Source: Theocolax elegans (Eukaryota > Arthropoda > Insecta > Hymenoptera > Cerocephalidae). Taken from it: 64,000 bases of DNA. How positions within the stretch are numbered: the stretch's first letter is position 1; the number at the start of each line of letters is the position of its first letter. The translations under genes were made by a program, and so were the position numbers. Shown piece after piece: positions 57,424 through 64,000 of the stretch. The stretch is from positions 55,559,027-55,623,026 of the forward strand of contig CM047429.1 of NCBI GenBank assembly GCA_026168455.1, given 5' to 3'. Under the pieces are notes generated by a model. That model did no database searches. It saw only the letters and a program-made list of their open reading frames with translations, and had not been told where the DNA came from.

Positions 57424-58359
57424 ATGCCGCTTATCACTCGAGAAGCCTCCCCGTTCGAGGCGAGCGGCAATGTTTCCGCAGACTCGCGAGAAGGGACCAG
57501 CTCGGAAACCCGACATCCGGCAACTTTAACACACCAAGCGCCAACCGTTGAAACCTCTTCGCATTGCCGTTTGCCCCCCTTTTGGAAGGCCAACCCCACG
57601 CTGTGGTTCACGAAGATTGAATCGGCATTTAATTTTCACCACATCCGATCCGATATGAGCAAGTATGACTCGGTTGTTATGGTCCTCGACAACGACGTCG
57701 CTCAAGAGGTTTCGGACATCCTCCTCGCACCACCGGAAACCAACAGATACACGCACCTCAAAGACGCAATACTCGCTCGCTTCACAGATTCATCCGACCA
57801 ACAACTGCACAAGCTGCTTACCGAATTGGAACTCGGAGATAAAAAGCCCTCTCAGCTCCTGCGCCAGATGCGCACGCTCGCAGGAACCGCTATTACAGAC
57901 GAGGCACTCGGAGTCAAATGGATGGATCTACTTCCTTCCAACATCAACAAGTTTTTAAAACTACTCAAAGGTTCCAACCTGGACGAGCAAGCCACCCTCG
58001 CAGACGAATTAATGACGGACGACCCTACCGTTTCCTCAGTGCGCCACTCGGCATCGTCCAGCCAGTCACCAGCAAACGACGCTGTTCTGAAAGAACTTGC
58101 CGCCCTTCGTCTAAATATGGCCCAGCTAACCTCTCTTACTCGACAATATTTTCAGACGCCAGCGGGACCCCCACCTGCTAGCAATTTTCAACGAGCACGG
58201 GGACGCTCGCGGTCCAGGCCCCCCGCCCAGCCTCGTAGTAGATCAGCGACACCAGCCAACAGCCCGGATTGGTGCTGGTATCACCGCCAGTACGGCGCAG
58301 AGGCTCAAAAATGCAAGCCTCCGTGTTCCTTTTCAACCAGTCTTCAGGGAAACCGTTAG
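57424..58359 (+). CDS. Gag (311 aa)
   Basis: Starts at ATG 57,424. The capsid-like helical region runs from about 55 to 205 (PPFWKANPTLWFTKIESAF, LKDAILARFTDSSDQQLHKL, KPSQLLRQMRTLAG, KWMDLLPSNI). A basic RARGRSRSRPPAQPRSRS stretch follows, then a knuckle-like motif (WCWYHRQYGAEAQKCKPPC). The motif order is the same as in the gag at 47.4-48.6 kb. The frame ends about 120 nt before the DSG of the residual protease, which lies in the -1 frame. Confidence 0.88.
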   Translation: MPLITREASPFEASGNVSADSREGTSSETRHPATLTHQAPTVETSSHCRLPPFWKANPTLWFTKIESAFNFHHIRSDMSKYDSVVMVLDNDVAQEVSDILLAPPETNRYTHLKDAILARFTDSSDQQLHKLLTELELGDKKPSQLLRQMRTLAGTAITDEALGVKWMDLLPSNINKFLKLLKGSNLDEQATLADELMTDDPTVSSVRHSASSSQSPANDAVLKELAALRLNMAQLTSLTRQYFQTPAGPPPASNFQRARGRSRSRPPAQPRSRSATPANSPDWCWYHRQYGAEAQKCKPPCSFSTSLQGNR

Positions 58360-58483
58360 AGCCTCTCCCGATTCAGGCGGCCGAGGGAGGCAACCTCACC
58401 AAGCCTGAGAACCGCCTACACATTTTCGACAGAGAAACCCGAATCAAATTTTTAGTCGACTCAGGCTCAGTCCAAAGAGTACT
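58360..58483 (+). pseudogene. Residual protease (active-site strip only)
   Basis: In the -1 frame relative to gag the sequence reads RLHIFDRETRIKFLVDSGS, a retroviral-type aspartic protease active-site strand, and then runs directly into the DNA upstream of RT. The flap, ILG region and PR-RT linker, over 100 residues in related elements, are missing. Confidence 0.75.
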
Positions 58484-61126
58484 ATGGCCTCCCTTCCAGA
58501 CTTTCCCGTCTTCCATCGGATACACACCTCCGGCCCGCCAGTCTTTGATCGGCCGCGTCGACTCATCGGCCCAAGACTATCTGCAGCCAAAGCTGAATTT
58601 AAACGCCTACTGGACGAAGGGATCATCCGACCCTCCTCCAGCCAATGGGCAAGTCCGCTGCATCTCGTTCCCAAACCGGACGGATCGTGGCGAGTTACAG
58701 GCGACTACAGGCGTCTCAACGCCTGCACTATACCAGACCGCTACCCGATACCCATCGTGGAGGATTTGTTGCTTGAGGTGAAAGGAAAAATTTTTTCCAC
58801 AATTGACCTTCGGAAGGCTTTTTACCAAATCCCTATAGCAGAGGAAGATATTCCAAAAACAGCTGTAACCACGCCCTTCGGACTCTTCGAATTCACTCGG
58901 TCTTCACTCGGTCAACGCAATGCTGCGCAGTCGCTACAACGCACGATGGACCACCTCTTGCGAGACTGTCCATTCGCGAAATGCTACCTGGACGACATTT
59001 TCGTGGCCTCCGATGACCACATGCAACACATCCAGCATTTGACGCGGATATTTGTAATTTTGCGGAACGCCAACCTGCGGATTAATAAGGACAAATGCTC
59101 GCTTGGAAAAAACCAAGTTGAATACCTCGGCTACACCATTTCTGCAGACGGCATCAAGCCTCCTGCCCGCAAAATCCATGCCATCGAAGAATTTCCTAAA
59201 CCGCAAACGCCATCCGAATTGCGACGCTTCCTTGGCCTCATAAATTATTACCGCCGCTGCATCGCCAAGGCCGCTGACATTTTGGCTCCTCTAAATGAGC
59301 TGCTCAAAGGCCTGCCTACTAAAAACAAAAAAACTCTACTTTCCTGGACGCCAGCCGCAGAAGACGCCTTCGTTCGCAGCAAAGCAGCCTTGGCCAAAGC
59401 AACGATAACCACCTTCCTCAAGCCAGACGCTCCTCTCGCTTTGAGAACAGACGCCTCAAACACGGCTACAGGTGCTTCTTTCGAGCAAGAATTCCCACGT
59501 GGTACCTGGAGACCGTTAAATTTCTTCTCGAGAAAACTCTCGGACACCGAAAAGCGCTATAGCGCATACGATAGGGAGCTGCTCGCCGTTTATGCAGTCA
59601 TCAAGCAGTTCAGACGAGTCTTAGAGGGTAGACCATTCACGATCTATACTGACCATCGCCCTTTAATTTTCGCTGCACAGCAACGCTCGGACAAAGCTTC
59701 CCCTCGCCAGGCGCGCCAATTGGACTACATCCTACAACACCAGGTCACCTTCGCGTACGTCAAGGGCGAAGAAAACGTCGTCGTCGACGCGCTCTCTCGT
59801 ACCTGCTCCGTCGCAATGCCGTCAATCATCGACCCGGAAACCATCGCCGAAGCCCAAGTCACGGACGAAGAGTTACCTCATCTTTTGAACAACCCGCGAC
59901 TCAACCTGCAGCCGCTGGTCATCGATGGACACTCACTCCACGGTGACATCTCAACTGGTAATGTCAGGCCCTACTTACCTCCTCTTCTTCAAAGGAAGGC
60001 GTTTGACGTCCTCCACAACCTGGCGCACCCGAGCGTCAGGGCGTCAGTACGGGCCGTCTCGGAAAAATTCTTCTGGCCTGGAATGAGGAAAGATGCCGCT
60101 CGCTGGGCACAGCACTGCGACCCATGCCAACGCTCCAAAACTCACCGACACAACCGTTCGATTCTGGGAGAATTCGACGTTCCGAACGGCCGGTTTGATC
60201 ACATCCATATAGACCTAATCAAGTTGCCTTTAGTTCAGGACTTTCAATATTGCTTGACCATCGTCGACAGGTTCTCCAGATGGCCCCACGCCATCCCCTT
60301 GAAGGACCAACAAGCAGCAACCGTTGCCGGAGCCTTTTATTCCCAATGGATTTGCTTTTATGGAACGCCTTTAACCTTTACCTCCGATCAAGGCGCTCAA
60401 TTCGAGTCCGCTCTGTTTACAGAATTGGCCAAACTTCTCGGCTCGCACCGCATCAGGACTACGCCGTACCACCCACAATCCAACGGCATGGTGGAGCGCC
60501 TACACAGAACCCTAAAAGCCGCACTTATGTGCAATTCGGAGATCCCATGGCCTGATCTACTCCCGTCAGTCCTACTGGGGTTACGGACGGCGTTCAAAGC
60601 GGATCTTCAAGCTTCTCCAGCCGAGATGTTATTTGGATCAACCATCCGAATTCCAGGCGAATTTTTCACGTTGCATAGCCATCCTCAGTCTGACCCAGTC
60701 TCTTTTGTACAAGGCCTACGCCGTCTCGCTCAAGCCATCAAACCCATGCCAGCATCAAGACACATTCCTCCGCAAAAACCCTTTTTCTTTAAGGACCTGC
60801 GAACCTGCTCGCACGTTTTTAAACGCGTAGAAGCCATCCGAAAACCGCTGCAACCTCCATATTCCGGACCGCATAAAATTGTGAGGAGAGTAGACGACCG
60901 CACATTCGTCATCAACGTCAACGGCCAAGAGCGCACCTGCTCGACCGACACCCTAAAACCTGCCTTTCTGGAAACGTCAGATAGCCCACCAGATTCTTCA
61001 TCACCCGCAGCTGATGCGGTCAAAAAGCGAATTTCGTTCCTACCGTCTACGCCGTCCAGCACTGGAAGGGGCGTGGCTGTGGCGCCAGGGCCGTCAACGC
61101 AAGTTCAACAAACCTCGCAAGTATAA
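58484..61126 (+). CDS. Pol remainder: RT, RNase H, integrase (880 codons)
   Basis: Open frame beginning MASLPDFPVFHRI; the true upstream portion was lost with the protease. RT: FKRLLDEGIIRPSSSQWASP (about 39), DYRRLNACTIPDRYPIP (about 74), FYQIPIAEED and YLDDIFVAS (about 168). The usual FGLRNA strip reads SLGQRNAAQS. RNase H: LRTDASNTATGASF (about 322) and YSAYDRELLAVYAVIKQF (about 363), IYTDHRPL (about 388). Integrase: a His pair (LHNLAHP) and CDPC (about 545), DHIHIDL (about 568), TSDQGAQF (about 629), NGMVERLHRTLKAAL with the catalytic Glu (about 659). The C-terminal module ends GPHKIVRRVDD and LKPAFLE. The tail runs into the LTR fragment. All catalytic residues look present. Confidence 0.9.
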   Translation: MASLPDFPVFHRIHTSGPPVFDRPRRLIGPRLSAAKAEFKRLLDEGIIRPSSSQWASPLHLVPKPDGSWRVTGDYRRLNACTIPDRYPIPIVEDLLLEVKGKIFSTIDLRKAFYQIPIAEEDIPKTAVTTPFGLFEFTRSSLGQRNAAQSLQRTMDHLLRDCPFAKCYLDDIFVASDDHMQHIQHLTRIFVILRNANLRINKDKCSLGKNQVEYLGYTISADGIKPPARKIHAIEEFPKPQTPSELRRFLGLINYYRRCIAKAADILAPLNELLKGLPTKNKKTLLSWTPAAEDAFVRSKAALAKATITTFLKPDAPLALRTDASNTATGASFEQEFPRGTWRPLNFFSRKLSDTEKRYSAYDRELLAVYAVIKQFRRVLEGRPFTIYTDHRPLIFAAQQRSDKASPRQARQLDYILQHQVTFAYVKGEENVVVDALSRTCSVAMPSIIDPETIAEAQVTDEELPHLLNNPRLNLQPLVIDGHSLHGDISTGNVRPYLPPLLQRKAFDVLHNLAHPSVRASVRAVSEKFFWPGMRKDAARWAQHCDPCQRSKTHRHNRSILGEFDVPNGRFDHIHIDLIKLPLVQDFQYCLTIVDRFSRWPHAIPLKDQQAATVAGAFYSQWICFYGTPLTFTSDQGAQFESALFTELAKLLGSHRIRTTPYHPQSNGMVERLHRTLKAALMCNSEIPWPDLLPSVLLGLRTAFKADLQASPAEMLFGSTIRIPGEFFTLHSHPQSDPVSFVQGLRRLAQAIKPMPASRHIPPQKPFFFKDLRTCSHVFKRVEAIRKPLQPPYSGPHKIVRRVDDRTFVINVNGQERTCSTDTLKPAFLETSDSPPDSSSPAADAVKKRISFLPSTPSSTGRGVAVAPGPSTQVQQTSQV
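61078..61118 (+). repeat. 3' LTR fragment (41 bp)
   Basis: Identical to the first 41 bp of the 5' LTR, then diverges abruptly into AT-rich sequence. Confidence 0.85.
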
Positions 61127-61198
61127 CAAATATAACTAATATTATTTGTGACTAGCGTTCCGAGAATTTTATCATTTCGATAGGAAACGCTACGTCAT
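61119..61198. other. Right edge of non-satellite island
   Basis: 80 bp of unassigned sequence, after which the array resumes at CGTATTTTTAAGTATC. ACGT is present at both island edges (53,470-53,473 and 61,199-61,202). Confidence 0.5.
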
Positions 61199-64000
61199 AA
61201 CGTATTTTTAAGTATCAAAAAGCCTTTGAATTGAATCCACCCGGCTATGGAACGAATTCTAAAAATTCAAAATTTAGACTTATAGACGATTTATGCGTGT
61301 TTACACGTATAATAATGCATTTGAATTGAATCCTCCCGGCTATGAAACGAAGTAAAAAAAATTAAAAATTTAGGCTGGTTAGCCGGTTATGCGTGTGTAT
61401 ACGTGTGAAAATGCATTTAAATTCAATCCACCCGGCTATGGTACGATATCTAATAAATTCGAATTTTGGACTTCTTAGCCGGTTTCTGCGTGTTTTTAGG
61501 TATCAAAAAGCATATGAATTCATTCGACCCGGTTAAGGCACGAAATCTAAAAAATTGAAAATTTAGGCTGATTAGCTGGTAATGCGTGCGTATACGTGTA
61601 AAAATGCATTAGAATACAATCCACGCGGCAATAGATCGAAGTCTACAAAATTGAAAATTTAGGCTTATTGGCTGGGATATACGTGTTTTTACGTGTAAAA
61701 TGCATTTATATTCAATCCACACAGCTATGGTAAAAAATCTAAAAAATTCGAATTTTGAACTTCTTAGCCGGTTTATGGGTGTTTCTACGTATAAAAATGC
61801 ATTAGAATTCATTCTACCCTTCCATGGGACGAATCCATAGTCGAAAAGTTAGGCTGATTAGCCGGTTATGCGTGTGTATACGTGTAAAAATGCATTTGTA
61901 TTCAATACACCCGGCTATGGAACAATTTCTAAAAAATTCAAAACTTAGACTTCTTAGCCAGTTTATGCGTGTTTTTATGTATCAAAAAACATTTGAATTC
62001 ATTCGACCCGGCTATGGATCGATATCAGAAAAATTGAAAATTTAGGCTGGTAAGCCGGTTATGCGTGTGTATACGTGTGAAAATGCATTTAAATTCAATC
62101 CATCCGACTATGGTACGAAATCTAATAAATTCGAATTTTGGACTTCTTAGCCGGTTTCTGCGTGTTTTTAGGTATCAAAAAGCATATGAATTCATTCGAC
62201 CCGGTTAAGGTACGAAATCTAAAAAATTGAAAATTTAGGCTGATTAGCTGGTAATGCGTGCGTATACGTGTAAAAATGCATTAGAATACAATCCACGCGG
62301 CAATAGATCGAAGTCTACAAAATTGAAAATTTAGGCTTATTGGCTGGGATATACGTGTTTTTACGTGTAAAATGCATTTATATTCAATCCACACAGCTAT
62401 GGTAAAAAATCTAAAAAATTCGAATTTTGAACTTCTTAGCCGGTTAATGGGTGTTTCTACGTATAAAAATGCATTAGAATTCATTCAACCCTTCCATGGG
62501 ACGAATCCATAGTCGAAAAGTTAGGCTGATTAGCCGGTTATGCGTGTGTATACGTGTAAAAATGCATTTGTATTCAATACACCCGGCTATGGAACAATTT
62601 CTAAAAAATTCAAAACTTAGACTTCTTAGCCAGTTTATGCGTGTTTTTATGTATCAAAAAACATTTGAATTCATTCGACCCGGCTATGGATCGATATCAG
62701 AAAAATTGAAAATTTAGGCTGGTAAGCCGGTTATGCGTGTGTATACGTGTGAAAATGCATTTAAATTCAATCCATCCGACTATGGTACGAAATCTAATAC
62801 ATTAGAATCGTGGACTTCTTAGCCGGTTTCTGCGTGTTTATACGTATCAAAAAGCATTTGGACTCATTCGACCCGGCTATGGATCGAAATCAAAATAATT
62901 GAAAATTTAGGTTGATTTGCCGGTTATGCGTGTATACGTGTAAAAATGCATTTGAATTCAATCCACTCGGCTATGGAACGTAATAAAAAAAATTCGAATT
63001 TTGAACTTCTTAACCGGTTTATGCGTGTTTATACGTATAATAATGCATTTGAATTGATTCCACCCAGCTATGAAACGAAGTCAAAAAAATTGGAAATTTA
63101 GGCTGATTAGCCGGTTATGCGTTGTTATACGTGTAAAATGCGTTTAAATTCAATTCACCAGGCTATGGAACAATATCTAAAGAATTCAAAACTTAGACTT
63201 CTTAGCCAGTTTATACGTGTTTTTATATATCAAAAAGCATTTGGACTCATTCGACCCGGTTATGGATCGAAAACAAAAAAATTGAAAATTTAGGTTGGTT
63301 AGCCGGTTATGCGTGTGTATACGTGTGAAAATGCATTTAAATTCAATCCATCCGGCTATGGTACGAAATCTAATAAATTCGAATTTTGGACTTCTTAGCC
63401 GGTTTCTGCGTGTTTATACGTATCAAAAAGCATATGAATTCATTCGACCCGGTTAAGGCACGTAATAAAAAAAATTGAAAATGTAGGCTGATTAGCTGGT
63501 AATGGGTGCGTATACGTGTAAAAATGCAATAGAATACAATCCACGCGGCAATAGATCGAAGTCTACAAAATTGAAAATTTAGGCTTATTGGCCGGGATAT
63601 ACGTGTTTTTACGTGTAAAATGCATTTTTATTCAATACACCCGGCTATGGAAAAAAAACTAAAAAATTCGAATTTTGAACTTCTTAGCCGGTTTATGGGT
63701 GTTTCTACGTATAAAAATGCATTAGAATCATTCTACCCCTCCACGGGACGAATCGATGGTTGAAAATTTATGCTGATTAGCCGGTTATGCGTGCGTATAC
63801 GTGTAAAAATGCATTTGTATTCAATACACCCGGCTATGGAACGATTTCTAAAGAATTCACAACTTAGACTTCTTAGCCAGTTTATGCGTGTTTTTATGTA
63901 TCAAAAAGCATTTGGTTTCATTCAATCCGGTTATGGAACGAAGTAAAAAAAATTGAAAATTTAGGCTGGTTGCCGGTTATGCGTGTGTATACGTGTGAAA
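61199..64000. repeat. 97-bp satellite array, segment G, with 672-bp higher-order repeat
   Basis: Monomers as in the other segments, continuing past the window end. A seven-monomer block repeats with a 672-bp period: roughly 61,450-62,121 and 62,122-62,793 are about 99% identical. A more diverged third copy of part of the block begins near 63,370. Identical frames in the two copies (61,609-61,812 and 62,281-62,484) are a by-product. Confidence 0.95.

Larger units (their letters stand above)
56692..61118 (+). mobile_element. Gypsy-class LTR retrotransposon, protease region deleted (4.4 kb)
   Basis: 5' LTR from TGTGGCGCCAGGG at 56,692 to about 56,987, primer-binding site TGGTGACCCCG at 56,990, leader, gag (57,424), pol (to 61,126), purine tract GGAAGGGGCG and a 3' LTR (from 61,078) that breaks off after 41 bp. 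GC content is much higher than the surroundings. Gag and RT-RNase H-integrase frames are open, but most of the protease and the PR-RT linker are gone and the 3' LTR is truncated, so it is defective. Confidence 0.88.

Noticed and set aside
57077..57611. Minus-strand frames over the gypsy leader and gag
   Set aside because: Shadows of a GC-rich plus-strand gene; no motif.
61609..62717. Two pairs of identical predicted peptides
   Set aside because: Explained by the 672-bp higher-order satellite repeat, not by duplicated genes.

Overview
The window looks like a stretch of an insect genome, possibly hymenopteran but not proven. It is very AT-rich, genes are split by short introns with GT-AG boundaries, and it carries typical animal transposons (CACTA-like, piggyBac, Tc1-type, hAT-type, Ty3/gypsy LTR elements, SINE-like retroposons). 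I see no conserved single-copy host protein gene. Nearly every protein I can recognise belongs to a mobile element.

Layout. Positions 1-18,150 are AT-rich DNA with CpG-rich islands at about 1.35-1.55, 6.95-8.45, 9.3-10.1, 11.0-11.5 and 15.28-15.62 kb. This part also holds a dead non-LTR retrotransposon tail (2.4-3.2 kb), remnants of one foldback family (0.28-5.95 kb) and a 5S rRNA-like SINE (17.7-18.0 kb). Positions 18,154-25,105 and 26,334-32,650 are two related large DNA transposons. Both have CCC termini, long TIRs and 2-bp target duplications, and both carry the same divergent gene pair: a Tnp2/CACTA-like transposase facing a multi-exon BEN-domain gene. The second looks intact: a three-exon transposase of 829 aa, an eight-exon BEN protein of 511 aa in perfect frame, and 214 bp between the two start codons. 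The first is dead (nonsense codons) and carries a fresh 1.7-kb internal tandem duplication. A degenerate BED/DUF4371 hAT-type transposase lies at 33.2-34.1 kb.

From about 34.5 kb to the end of the window there is one satellite domain with a monomer of about 97 bp. It is broken by nested insertions: a dead piggyBac (39.3-42.2 kb), a 795-bp CCCC-ended MITE (42.6-43.4 kb), a gypsy-class LTR element (43.8-49.8 kb, minus strand), a tRNA-like SINE (50.5-50.7 kb), a Tc1-type foldback (51.2-52.3 kb), and a 7.7-kb non-satellite island (53.47-61.2 kb). The island holds a four-exon minus-strand transcript, a 102-bp MITE with 9-bp repeats, a second foldback and a second gypsy element. At several junctions the satellite resumes almost in phase, so the pre-insertion array can be read. 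This looks like pericentromeric or similar heterochromatin.

Most notable: (1) CACTA-like transposons pairing a transposase with a BEN-domain DNA-binding gene behind a bidirectional promoter; (2) an LTR retrotransposon whose third ORF, where env would be, is a leucine-rich-repeat protein with an F-box-like segment, while its RT/RNase H/integrase core has been removed in frame; (3) a satellite whose monomer carries a near CENP-B box (TTCG-N4-A-N4-CGGG).
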